Under the pieces are notes generated by a model. The model had not been told where the DNA came from. It saw only the letters and a program-made list of their open reading frames with translations, and did no database searches. 64,000 nt of DNA from the NCBI RefSeq assembly GCF_007431345.1, contig NZ_CP041730.1:4526001-4590000 (forward strand), in the 5' to 3' direction. The position numbers and the translations under genes were made by a program. Source of the stretch: Chitinimonas arctica (GTDB taxonomy: Bacteria > Pseudomonadota > Gammaproteobacteria > Burkholderiales > Chitinimonadaceae). Below are positions 25,132-32,937 of this stretch, in pieces. Numbering within the stretch: the stretch's first letter is position 1; each line of letters starts with the position of its first letter.

Positions 25132-25163
25132 CGCGGCCTGGTCCAAACCGGGCCGCGTTTTTT
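25132..25163 (+). terminator. Rho-independent terminator after the ABC-F gene
   Basis: An 11-bp stem (CGCGGCCTGGT / ACCGGGCCGCG, one wobble pair) with a CCAA loop is followed by TTTTTT. It lies between the ABC-F stop and the MFS gene start. Confidence 0.88.
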
Positions 25164-25197
25164 CCCGAACTGAAAACTCTTTTGCCGGTTTATCCCG

Positions 25198-26343
25198 ATG
25201 ACCACCGAAATTGTCCCGCAACCGGGCAGCCGCCTGCGCCGTGCCGCCATCCCCGCCCTATTTATGTTGCTTGGGATGATCTACGCCAGTTGGGCTGCAC
25301 GCCTGCCGGCCATACGCGATGCCTTGGCACTGGACCCGGCCACCCTGGGGACGGTGTTGTTGGGCAGCGGGATTGGTGCGGTTACTTCCTTTCCCTTGGC
25401 GGCGTGGTTGGTTGGGCATTATGGCGCCCGCCATACTTCCCTGATTTCGGGTGTTGCGCTGCTGTGCTGCCTGCCCTTGCTGGGCTTGATTTCCAGCTGG
25501 CCTTTGTTGATGGGGGCAACCTTTCTGCTGGGCGCGGCCATCAGTTGCTTCGATGTGGCGATCAATGCCTTGGGTGCCGAGGAGGAGCGGGATGCTGGCC
25601 GGTCCATCATGTCGCTGCTGCATGCCTGGTTTTGCGTGGGGACCTTCGGCGGCGCGCTGCTCGGTAGCGCGGCGGCCGGCTTGGAGCTGGCGCCTTGGCT
25701 GCATTTCGTGCTGATCAGCCTGGCCTTGGCGGTGCCTTTGCTGCTGGCCTACCGGGTGCTGCCTTGCGATGCCCCCGATCCCGAACTGGGCCGCAAACAT
25801 TTTGCCCTGCCGCATGGGGCCCTGGTCTGGCTGGGTATGATCGCCTTCCTGGGCGCCTTGTCCGAGGGCTCCTTGACCAACTGGATTTCGCTATACCTGC
25901 GCGATCACCTGCATGCCAGCGAAGCAATGGCGCCGCTGGGCTATGCCGCCTTCGCAGGCGCCATGCTGCTGGCGCGCCTGGTGGGCGATCGCCTGAAGGA
26001 GCACTATGGCGCGCATCGCCTGTTGGCCTACAGTGGCGGTTTGGCGGCACTGGGGATCTGCGTCGCGATCGCGGCGCCGACGGTGCCGGTAGCCGTGGTG
26101 GGTTTCGCCCTGACCGGCTTGGGCGTGGCGGCGGTGTTTCCCTGCATCTTCAGCGCGGCAGGGCGCGAAGGCTCCACCGCCCTGGCTGGCGTGGCTACCA
26201 TGGGTTACAGCGGATCGCTGCTCGGTCCGCCGGTGATGGGCTATGTAGCGCATGGTTTTGGATTGCAGGCAGGGCTGGGTCTGCTGGCCCTGGCCTGTGT
26301 CGGCACCGCGGTGGCGGCCTTTCACACCCGCCTACTCCGCTAG
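25198..26343 (+). CDS. Major facilitator superfamily transporter (YbjJ-like)
   Basis: The 381-residue protein is predicted to span the membrane about 12 times. The N-terminal pattern ASWAARLPAIRDALALDPATLG followed by PLAAWLVGHYGARHTSLISG matches the MFS loop 2-3 motif and resembles the YbjJ branch of MFS proteins. The substrate is unknown. It starts about 35 bp after the ABC-F terminator, so it probably has its own promoter. It is convergent with the LRR gene, whose stop lies 12 bp away; a short CTCCGC/GCGGAG hairpin overlaps its stop codon. Confidence 0.8.
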   Translation: MTTEIVPQPGSRLRRAAIPALFMLLGMIYASWAARLPAIRDALALDPATLGTVLLGSGIGAVTSFPLAAWLVGHYGARHTSLISGVALLCCLPLLGLISSWPLLMGATFLLGAAISCFDVAINALGAEEERDAGRSIMSLLHAWFCVGTFGGALLGSAAAGLELAPWLHFVLISLALAVPLLLAYRVLPCDAPDPELGRKHFALPHGALVWLGMIAFLGALSEGSLTNWISLYLRDHLHASEAMAPLGYAAFAGAMLLARLVGDRLKEHYGAHRLLAYSGGLAALGICVAIAAPTVPVAVVGFALTGLGVAAVFPCIFSAAGREGSTALAGVATMGYSGSLLGPPVMGYVAHGFGLQAGLGLLALACVGTAVAAFHTRLLR

Positions 26344-26354
26344 TGCAGGCGGAG

Positions 26355-29300
26355 CTAGTGGTCGTTCGCCGAGGCAAGCGCCTGCCAGCGTGATTGCGAT
26401 GCCGCCGGGTGGGTGGGGCAGCACGCCAGTGCCATGTTGAACGAGTCGATTGCTGCGTAGAATCGCGACGCGTTGAGGTGGGCCACGCCATTTTCATAGT
26501 GCGCATCGGCACGCCTCAGCTTTATGGCGGCGATGCGTAATTGATGCAGCATGGCCCCCCGCGACGAAGGGTTGATGTCGCCACGGACCAGTGCCTGCTC
26601 GAATTCAACGCAGGCTTCCCGGTAATCGCCCTTGGAAATCGCTATCCAGCCCCATGCAACATGGATGGCGGCTCGGTGGCGGGCCTTGGTCCGGTTGGCC
26701 GCCAGGACCTGGTGGATGGATCGCAGCGCGACCCGGGTAGGCTTGCTTTGGAATAGATCGGAGTAGGCATTGAATCGGTTGTTATCCAATTGTAGATTTG
26801 TCAATTTGGTATTGGCGTACAGCGCCTGCCGCAATTGCAGCAGGCCTGGTTCGTCCAGCTCATTGCGATCCAGTCGCAACGAAGCCAAGGGCGGATTTTC
26901 ACCCAGGATAGCGGCCAGAAAGCCGGCGCCCCGGTCACCGATCTGGTTACAGGATAGGTCCAGGCTGATCAGTTCCTTGCGCAGCAAGGGGAGCAAGGTT
27001 TTCGCGGCCTCGCAGTCGATGCGGTTGCCGGCCAGCGTCAGCCGCTTCAAGCTGTTGTTGTCCTTCAGGGCGGCGACCAAGGCGGCGATGTCTGCCTGAT
27101 CCAGCCGGTTGCCGGTCAGATCCAGATCGTTCAAGAAATTGTTGTGTTGGAGCGCTTGCGCCAGGCATATCGCCGACTCTCCGTGCAAGTCCATGCCGCT
27201 CAAGTCCAGCGACTTCATCATGGGGGAGTTGCGCGCCAGGCGTATCAATGTTGCGCGTAGGGTGGGGGCGGCGAAATTCGTGCTGGCGAGCCGGGCGACG
27301 GTCTCCTGCACAGGAGCAGGGTCTTCGGGCAGGCGGAGGCAGGGCTCCCAGTCGCCGAAACTACGCAGGGCGAAGGCGGCGATCCCGGGAGGGAGAATTT
27401 CCCGTGCCGCTTTCAGGCGCTCGTCCCAGCGAGGCGCTTCATCCAGTTCGACCTCAAGCCGCCCCTCGGTGCGGGCAAGGGCAAAGAGCAGTGCGTTGCG
27501 ATTTTTGTCGCTGACCGGAATGGCGCGTAGGCTGATAGTGTCCATGCTCTCGTTCTTCCGCAGCGCTTCGCATAATGCCGAGATCCCTTCATCGCCCAGC
27601 GGATTTCCGTCAAGGTAGAGCTTGTTGAGGCAGGGATGCCGGGCGATCAGGCGGGTCAATATCTTCGCCGCCTCGTCGTCGATCCGGTTGGCATCGAGAC
27701 AGAGCCGGGAAAGGCTGGAATTGGTCTCCAATGCCGGTACCAGAAGCACCATGGCTTGGGCGCCCAGCTTGTTGCCCGCCAGATCCAGTACGCCCAGGCT
27801 CGGATGCTTGCCCAGCACCTCGGCCAGCCGCTTGATACTTTCCTGGCTGGGTTCGACCCGGGCCAAGCCCAGTGCGCGAAGCACGGAATTTTGCCGCAGG
27901 GCCTGTTCCAGCCCGCGGATACCCTGTTCTCCTATCGGGTTGCCGCCTATATCCAACTCTCGCAACATGGGGTGCTCTTCCATGGCGTTGGCCAATGCCA
28001 GCGTACCGTTGTGGCCGATCCGGTTGCCATCCAGATGAAGCGCGCTGAGCGGGAGCTTGGCCAACATTGCGGCCAAGGCCTTCGCACCCGTGTCGCCGAT
28101 GAGATTCGAGCCAAGATCGAGTAAGGCCACGCCTGGGTGGCTGGCCAGCGCGGTCGCGAGGGCTTGTGCACCCTTATTTCCCAGTCCGGTAGCCCGCAAA
28201 CGGAGCACTTGCAGCCGTGGTAGCTGAACGAGGGCGTCCGCCAGCGCCGTCACGCCCGCGTCGCCCAGCGTCATGCCGCTCAGATCAAGCACGGTAAGAC
28301 AGGGTACTTGCGAAATCGCTTCGATAAAGACCAGTACCGCGAATTGGTCGATGTGGTATAGCGTCTCGCGGATCGATTCCCTCGCCCGGATGCCATGGTG
28401 TGACAAGGGGCGGTCGCCGCACACGCTGAGCCAGAGCAGGGAGCGATTGACCGCGAGTGCCAAGCTCAGCTCCTTGATCGCGGCGCCGGCGAGTTGATCG
28501 CCTGGCAGGAAAAGTCTGGTAAGCGTCGGATCATTTCGCGATAGGCGAGTCAGTTGCGCCACCAGCAAGCCCTGTTTGGCGGCTAGCTGGTCGCTGCTAT
28601 TGTGGAGTGCATGCGTGAATGCCGTTGCCGCATCCTCGTATTCCCCGCCGGTCAAATCCGCTTCGCCCCGGCGCGTATACACCATGGCCTGGTGATGCTG
28701 GCGCCGGGCGATACGCAGCTGTTCCCTGATCACATCCCGCGAGACCGGCAATGCGTGGCCGGCGTCTTGCGGTATGCCTGCGGTACGCGGGTTTCCGCCA
28801 TAGATAAGCTGTGCAAGATGCGGCTCGAACAGCTGTTGCTCCTGGGTCCTTATGCCGATAAGCAGGGCGCGCGCGAGTCGCTGCTGGGCGATGTCGAACT
28901 TGCACCGCCGGTAGGCCTGCATGCCCTCGTGGAATGCGGTTTCCGCCTGTTCGCCTGCCCGTGCGGCATACCGCGGCGACGTCACCTCGAATGGCTTCAG
29001 GCACGCGCGGGCGGATGGGGGGAAGCGGGTGGTCAGTGTCAGTCTTACCTGTCCGCTATGGAGAATTGCGCTGGTCAATGCCGTCAGACCGTCTTGGCCA
29101 ATGCGATTGTTGGCCAGATCCAGCCGGGTCAGCCCGAACGGCCGGTGCAACTGCTCGGCGATAGCACGGGCGCCCATATCGCCGATCTGGTTATGCGCCA
29201 GGCCCAGGTATCCCAACTGCCTTGTCTTCGCCAAATAGCTTGCCAACGACTTTGCGCCGCCCGTGCCGATGCCGTTGTCGGCCAGCTTGAGGACTTGCAA

Positions 29301-29948
29301 GCCCGTTAGCTGTTGCAAAGCGTCGGTCAGCAGCGCCACGCCATGGTCGCCCAGCAAGTTGCGGCTGAGGTTCAGCAGGTACAGGCTCGACAATCGCTTC
29401 AAGGCCGGCACGAGCATGGTCATTTCGGCCTTGGCAAGCTGAATGCCGCTCAGATGGAGTCGGATAAGGCAGGCGGGCCTGGCCAGTGCTTCGGTCAATG
29501 CGCCGGCTATTCGGGTGTCGGGTGGACAAGGGTTCAGGTAGATGCCGGCTGTGTCCTGGTCGCAGGCTTGCAGCTGATGGAGATTTTCCGGGACGGCCTG
29601 CGTGAAGCTTGCCGTGCGGCTGGCGCCTTGCTTGCCCTGCTGCAAATCCTGTTCGAACGCCCAATTCTTTTCGGGTGCAGACTGGCAAGTTTGCTTGCCT
29701 GGCGGGAATTGGCGCCAGGCCGCGCCTTGCGACCTTGCCTGGTTCGAACGTTTGGCCTGTTGCGGGGAATTGGGCGGGCTCACGCTCAGCGTGCCTTGGT
29801 CGCCGAACACCTTGTGCAAGGGGGAGGAGGGGCTCGGGTCGGGCACAGACTCGGCGAAGTGGGTGGGCGCCCCCTGTTTTTGTGGGATGGGTATGGGGGC
29901 GCTGTGCTGATGCGTACCCTTGGCTAGATGCGGTAGGCTCAAATCCAT
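26355..29948 (-). CDS. Giant LRR-TPR protein (ribonuclease-inhibitor-type leucine-rich repeats)
   Basis: The 1197-residue protein has a modular layout. Residues 1-130 are disordered and rich in Pro, Gln and Ser, with no signal peptide. LRR block A is at about 150-320 (units such as LTRLDLANNRIGQDGLTAL), a TPR-like helical segment at about 335-470, LRR block B at about 485-850 and LRR block C at about 910-1080. A C-terminal TPR module covers about 1090-1190 (AWGWIAISKGDYREACVEFEQAL, then YENGVAHLNASRFYAAIDSF). The LRRs are the 28-residue RI/NLR-like kind (LxxLxLxxNxIGxxGAxxLAxxL). Such repeats are used for protein binding in type III effectors and in NLR-like proteins; no NTPase or catalytic domain is seen here. 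A secreted effector or intracellular scaffold are both possible. Confidence 0.75.
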   Translation of the reverse strand: MDLSLPHLAKGTHQHSAPIPIPQKQGAPTHFAESVPDPSPSSPLHKVFGDQGTLSVSPPNSPQQAKRSNQARSQGAAWRQFPPGKQTCQSAPEKNWAFEQDLQQGKQGASRTASFTQAVPENLHQLQACDQDTAGIYLNPCPPDTRIAGALTEALARPACLIRLHLSGIQLAKAEMTMLVPALKRLSSLYLLNLSRNLLGDHGVALLTDALQQLTGLQVLKLADNGIGTGGAKSLASYLAKTRQLGYLGLAHNQIGDMGARAIAEQLHRPFGLTRLDLANNRIGQDGLTALTSAILHSGQVRLTLTTRFPPSARACLKPFEVTSPRYAARAGEQAETAFHEGMQAYRRCKFDIAQQRLARALLIGIRTQEQQLFEPHLAQLIYGGNPRTAGIPQDAGHALPVSRDVIREQLRIARRQHHQAMVYTRRGEADLTGGEYEDAATAFTHALHNSSDQLAAKQGLLVAQLTRLSRNDPTLTRLFLPGDQLAGAAIKELSLALAVNRSLLWLSVCGDRPLSHHGIRARESIRETLYHIDQFAVLVFIEAISQVPCLTVLDLSGMTLGDAGVTALADALVQLPRLQVLRLRATGLGNKGAQALATALASHPGVALLDLGSNLIGDTGAKALAAMLAKLPLSALHLDGNRIGHNGTLALANAMEEHPMLRELDIGGNPIGEQGIRGLEQALRQNSVLRALGLARVEPSQESIKRLAEVLGKHPSLGVLDLAGNKLGAQAMVLLVPALETNSSLSRLCLDANRIDDEAAKILTRLIARHPCLNKLYLDGNPLGDEGISALCEALRKNESMDTISLRAIPVSDKNRNALLFALARTEGRLEVELDEAPRWDERLKAAREILPPGIAAFALRSFGDWEPCLRLPEDPAPVQETVARLASTNFAAPTLRATLIRLARNSPMMKSLDLSGMDLHGESAICLAQALQHNNFLNDLDLTGNRLDQADIAALVAALKDNNSLKRLTLAGNRIDCEAAKTLLPLLRKELISLDLSCNQIGDRGAGFLAAILGENPPLASLRLDRNELDEPGLLQLRQALYANTKLTNLQLDNNRFNAYSDLFQSKPTRVALRSIHQVLAANRTKARHRAAIHVAWGWIAISKGDYREACVEFEQALVRGDINPSSRGAMLHQLRIAAIKLRRADAHYENGVAHLNASRFYAAIDSFNMALACCPTHPAASQSRWQALASANDH

Positions 29949-30036
29949 GGAAACATAAGATCTGGTACCGGGGTAGGCCGGCGCTTTTGAAATCGCACAC
30001 TGATTTCAGGTATCTACCTCATCGGACAGGAAAAGA

Positions 30037-30060
30037 AAGGGCGGACCGAAGTCCGCCCTT
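30037..30060 (-). terminator. Rho-independent terminator after mdh
   Basis: A perfect 10-bp stem (AAGGGCGGAC with its complement) and a 4-nt loop are followed on the minus strand by TCTTTTCCTG. It lies 19 bp past the mdh stop. Confidence 0.8.
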
Positions 30061-30079
30061 CTTCGTACTACCGTGTCGC

Positions 30080-31066
30080 TCAGCCCAGCAGGTGTGCAAC
30101 GCCGGTGCGTTCTTCTTCCAGCTCGGCCAGGGTGAAATCCATCCGTTCGCGCGCGAATGCGTCGACTTCCAGGTTTTCCACGCGGCGGTATTCGCCATTG
30201 GCGCAAATGACCGGCACGCCGTACATCACGCCTTCGGGGATGCCGTAGGAGCCATCGGATGGAATGCCCATGGTGACCCACTTGTCGTTGCTGCCCAGCA
30301 CCCAGTCACGGATATGGTCGATGGCGGCATTGGCGGCCGATGCGGCCGAGGAGAGGCCGCGCGCTTCGATGATGGCGGCGCCGCGCTTGCCGACCTTGGG
30401 GATGAAGGTGTCCTTGTTCCAGGCTTCATCGTTGATCCTGGTCTTGAGCGATTCGCCGTTGACCGTGGCAAAGCGGTAGTCGGGGTACATGGTCGGGCTG
30501 TGGTTGCCCCATACCACCAGGTTTTCGATATCGGCCACCGCCACGCCGGCCTTGCCAGCCAGCTGGCTGAGGGCGCGGTTGTGGTCCAGGCGCAGCATCG
30601 CGGTGAAATTCTTGGCCGGCAGGTCGGGGGCCGACTTCATGGCGATGTAGGCATTGGTGTTGGCGGGGTTGCCGACCACCAGCACCTTGACGTCACGGCT
30701 GGCGACCTTGTTCAGGGCAGCGCCCTGGGCGGTGAAGATCTTGGCGTTTTCCAGCAGCAGATCCTTGCGCTCCATGCCGGGGCCACGCGGACGGGCGCCG
30801 ACCAGCAGGGCGATATCGACATCCTTGAAGGCCACTTCGGCATCGTCGGTGCCGACCATGCCGGCCAGCAGCGGGAAGGCGCAGTCTTCCAGCTCCATCA
30901 TCACGCCCTTGAGCGCGGCCTGGGCCTTTTCCATCGGCAGTTCAAGCATTTGCAGGATGACGGGTTGATCCTTGCCCAGCATTTCGCCGGAGGCGATACG
31001 GAACAAGAGGCTGTAACCGATCTGGCCGGCTGCGCCGGTAACGGCAACGCGAACGGGGTTCTTCAT
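30080..31066 (-). CDS. mdh: Malate dehydrogenase (NAD)
   Basis: The 328-residue enzyme oxidises malate to oxaloacetate in the TCA cycle. The Rossmann motif VTGAAGQIGYSL is at residues 8-19. Substrate-binding arginines lie in GARPRGPGMER, and VVGNPANTNAY precedes the catalytic Asp in MLRLDHNRA and the catalytic His in VVWGNHSPTMYPD. Length and motifs place it in the 325-330-residue type of malate dehydrogenase found in Betaproteobacteria (LDH/MDH superfamily, type 2). The ATG at 31066 has an AGGAG site and matches the family start (MKNPVRVAVTG); the longer open frame is not used. It is divergent from the GntR regulator and the sdh cluster, sharing an upstream region with a palindrome. Confidence 0.96.
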   Translation of the reverse strand: MKNPVRVAVTGAAGQIGYSLLFRIASGEMLGKDQPVILQMLELPMEKAQAALKGVMMELEDCAFPLLAGMVGTDDAEVAFKDVDIALLVGARPRGPGMERKDLLLENAKIFTAQGAALNKVASRDVKVLVVGNPANTNAYIAMKSAPDLPAKNFTAMLRLDHNRALSQLAGKAGVAVADIENLVVWGNHSPTMYPDYRFATVNGESLKTRINDEAWNKDTFIPKVGKRGAAIIEARGLSSAASAANAAIDHIRDWVLGSNDKWVTMGIPSDGSYGIPEGVMYGVPVICANGEYRRVENLEVDAFARERMDFTLAELEEERTGVAHLLG

Positions 31067-31250
31067 CGTGAGGCTCCTGGAGTCTTCAAGGGGGAAGGGT
31101 CGAGGCCGACTGTAGGCCGCATGGCGCGCTGCGCTTGCAACGCGATGCACATATGCCGCAGTACAGCAATCGCCGGAAGTCTAGCATTACAACCCCCTGA
31201 AATCACCCGTATTTAGCGTTTGGCCGGCGAATGCTGCATTGCGATCTTGT

Positions 31251-31264
31251 GTCTTATATAAGAC
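31251..31264. promoter_or_regulatory. Perfect 14-bp palindrome, probable GntR operator
   Basis: GTCTTATATAAGAC is fully self-complementary. It lies in the 263-bp region between the divergent mdh and gntR genes, ending just upstream of the predicted gntR -35 box. AT-centred palindromes of this size are typical of GntR-family operators, so autoregulation and control of mdh by the adjacent regulator are inferred. I found no second perfect copy upstream of sdhC or gltA. Confidence 0.6.
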
Positions 31265-31268
31265 TGGA

Positions 31269-31298
31269 TTGGACAGTTTGGCGACGGTGGCGTATAAA
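31269..31298 (+). promoter_or_regulatory. Candidate promoter of the gntR-type regulator
   Basis: TTGGAC (31269-31274) and TATAAA (31293-31298) are separated by 18 nt and lie 31 bp upstream of the regulator ATG. The palindrome at 31251 abuts the -35 box, a position that could allow repression or activation. Confidence 0.45.
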
Positions 31299-31329
31299 GC
31301 GCACAATTCCGCCAAGCCAGATCGTCGCC

Positions 31330-32058
31330 ATGTCCGCCTCAAGCAGCCGTCCCGCGGCTGAACTCCCCGGTCGTCAACCGCTGTATGCCCAGGTGCGCGA
31401 GCGCATCGTGCAGGGTATCGAGCAGGGTGAATGGGACGCCGGCGAGGCATTGCCCAGCGAATTTGAACTGGCTGACCGTTTCGGCGTCAGTCAAGGCACC
31501 GTACGCAAGGGGCTCGATAGTTTGGTGGGCGAAGGCGTATTGCTGCGGCGGCAAGGCCTCGGCACCTTTATTGCCCAGGTGGACGACGATTGGGGGAAAG
31601 CCGAATTGCCCGGCGTTGAACGCGCACTCGATACTTCGCTGGAATTGCTCGCCTGCGCGCGCGGCAATGCCGGCGAGGAAGCGGCCGCGGCGCTGGGTCT
31701 GCGGCGCGGTATGGCACTGTTGACGGTCAAGCGCTTGGTGCGGGTGGGCGGGGAGCCCTTCGCGGTAATCGAAAGTTATGTGGCGGCCGACCGTTTCGAC
31801 GGTTTGGACGCCAGGCGAATCAAGCAGGCCAATTGCAATCTGCGCACCGTGTGGTGGCGCGAGTTCGGTTTACGCGTGGTGTCCAGTTCGCCGCAGTTCC
31901 GGGCGGGCGTGGCCGGGCGCGAGGAAGCGAGACTGCTGGGGGTGGATGTCGATAGCCCCCTGTTGGAAGTGGCAAGGATTGCCGGCGGGTTGACCAGCGC
32001 GCCGGTGGAGTGGTCGGTGCTGCGCTGCCGTACCGATCGCTACGTGTATCGCGTCTGA
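31330..32058 (+). CDS. GntR/UTRA (HutC-type) transcriptional regulator of the TCA cluster
   Basis: The 242-residue protein has an N-terminal winged helix of the GntR type (LYAQVRERIVQGIEQGEW, then LPSEFELADRFGVSQGTVRKGLD and LLRRQGLGTFI, residues 18-85). A C-terminal UTRA effector domain follows (RALDTSLELL … AVIESYVAADRF … VEWSVLRCRTDRY). It is the HutC subfamily, in which a small-molecule ligand relieves DNA binding. Its place between mdh and sdhC suggests it senses an organic acid or related metabolite and regulates the TCA block; the ligand is not known from sequence. Similar regulators sit at this position in other Betaproteobacteria. The ATG at 31330 starts just before the conserved domain. 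Confidence 0.88.
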   Translation: MSASSSRPAAELPGRQPLYAQVRERIVQGIEQGEWDAGEALPSEFELADRFGVSQGTVRKGLDSLVGEGVLLRRQGLGTFIAQVDDDWGKAELPGVERALDTSLELLACARGNAGEEAAAALGLRRGMALLTVKRLVRVGGEPFAVIESYVAADRFDGLDARRIKQANCNLRTVWWREFGLRVVSSSPQFRAGVAGREEARLLGVDVDSPLLEVARIAGGLTSAPVEWSVLRCRTDRYVYRV

Positions 32059-32221
32059 GCCGCCGGTTCGGCGTCGCGAGGACGGTTTGAGCAGGGTGGG
32101 CCGGACGGTGTGGGCGGATTCATTTGCTACAATCGAAAGGCTTTTGCCCGGCCCCTGTGGAGAAGCGGTTTCAGGGGTGTAGTACCGTACTGTTGGATCA
32201 AACAAAAAAAGGAAACGCGTC

Positions 32222-32596
32222 ATGGAGAAAGCAAGGCCCAAGCACCTTGATCTGCCGAAGATCAGGTTGCCTATCCCGGGCATCATCTCAATCCTGCATC
32301 GCATCAGCGGTGCGGTGATGTTCCTCGCCATACCGGTCGTGCTCTGGCTGCTGAATGGCTCACTCTCCAGCGAAGCGCAATTCGACGCGTTCCGGGCCTT
32401 TGTCGGACACCCGTTGGTCAAGCTGGGCCTGATCGGCTTGCTGTGGGCCTATCTGCACCACGCCTGCGCCGGCATCCGCTTCCTGTTCCTCGATATTCAC
32501 AAGGGCCTCGAACTCGAAACGGCCCGCTATACCGCCAAGGCCGTGCTGGTCGTCAGCCTTATGCTTACCGCGATTATCGGAGGTGTCCTGTGGTAA
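32222..32596 (+). CDS. sdhC: Succinate dehydrogenase cytochrome b556 subunit
   Basis: The 124-residue membrane anchor has three transmembrane helices. The family motif RPKHLDLPKIRLPIPGIISILHRISG (residues 5-30) provides the quinone-site Ser and Arg, and the haem-ligand His lies in YLHHACAGIRFL. Together with SdhD it anchors SdhAB, binds haem b and reduces ubiquinone. It is the first gene of the sdh operon and overlaps sdhD by 7 bp. The upstream region 32059-32221 contains a TACAAT box at 32128 as a possible -10, but no convincing -35 was found. Confidence 0.93.
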   Translation: MEKARPKHLDLPKIRLPIPGIISILHRISGAVMFLAIPVVLWLLNGSLSSEAQFDAFRAFVGHPLVKLGLIGLLWAYLHHACAGIRFLFLDIHKGLELETARYTAKAVLVVSLMLTAIIGGVLW

Positions 32597-32937
32597 ATCG
32601 CCATGTCATCGGCGCGCACTATGGTTTGCGCGACTGGTTGCTGCAACGTGTCACCGCCGTGGTGATGCTGGTCTATACGGTCGGCCTGGTCGCCTTCCTG
32701 GTGCTGGCGGCGGGTGCCGGCTACGAAGGCTGGAAAGCCCTGTTCGGCTGCGGCTGGGTGAGGGTATTGACGACCGTGACCGTGCTGGCCTTGCTGCTGC
32801 ACGCCTGGGTCGGTATCCGCGATATCTGGATGGATTACGTCCAGCCGCTGAGTATCCGGCTGACCTTGCACGTACTGACGATCCTGTGGCTGGTCGGCAG
32901 CTTTGTTTACGCGGTTAAAGTGGTGTGGGGTGTGTAA
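32590..32937 (+). CDS. sdhD: Succinate dehydrogenase hydrophobic membrane anchor
   Basis: The 115-residue subunit has three membrane helices and the conserved segments HYGLRDWLLQRVTAVVM, HAWVGIRDIWMDYV and VYAVKVVWG. The His in LLLHAWVG is the expected haem b ligand. I chose the GTG at 32590, which has a GGAGG site 6 nt upstream. This start overlaps the sdhC stop, and the stop overlaps the sdhA start as TAATG, so synthesis of the three subunits is coupled. Confidence 0.9.
   Translation: MVNRHVIGAHYGLRDWLLQRVTAVVMLVYTVGLVAFLVLAAGAGYEGWKALFGCGWVRVLTTVTVLALLLHAWVGIRDIWMDYVQPLSIRLTLHVLTILWLVGSFVYAVKVVWGV

Noticed and set aside
29609..31216. A 535-codon plus-strand frame across the mdh region
   Set aside because: It is antisense to mdh and the start of the LRR gene and has no family resemblance. 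mdh on the minus strand is certain.
31231..31329. Upstream extension of the GntR regulator
   Set aside because: It would translate through the palindrome and the likely promoter. The conserved domain begins after the ATG at 31330.
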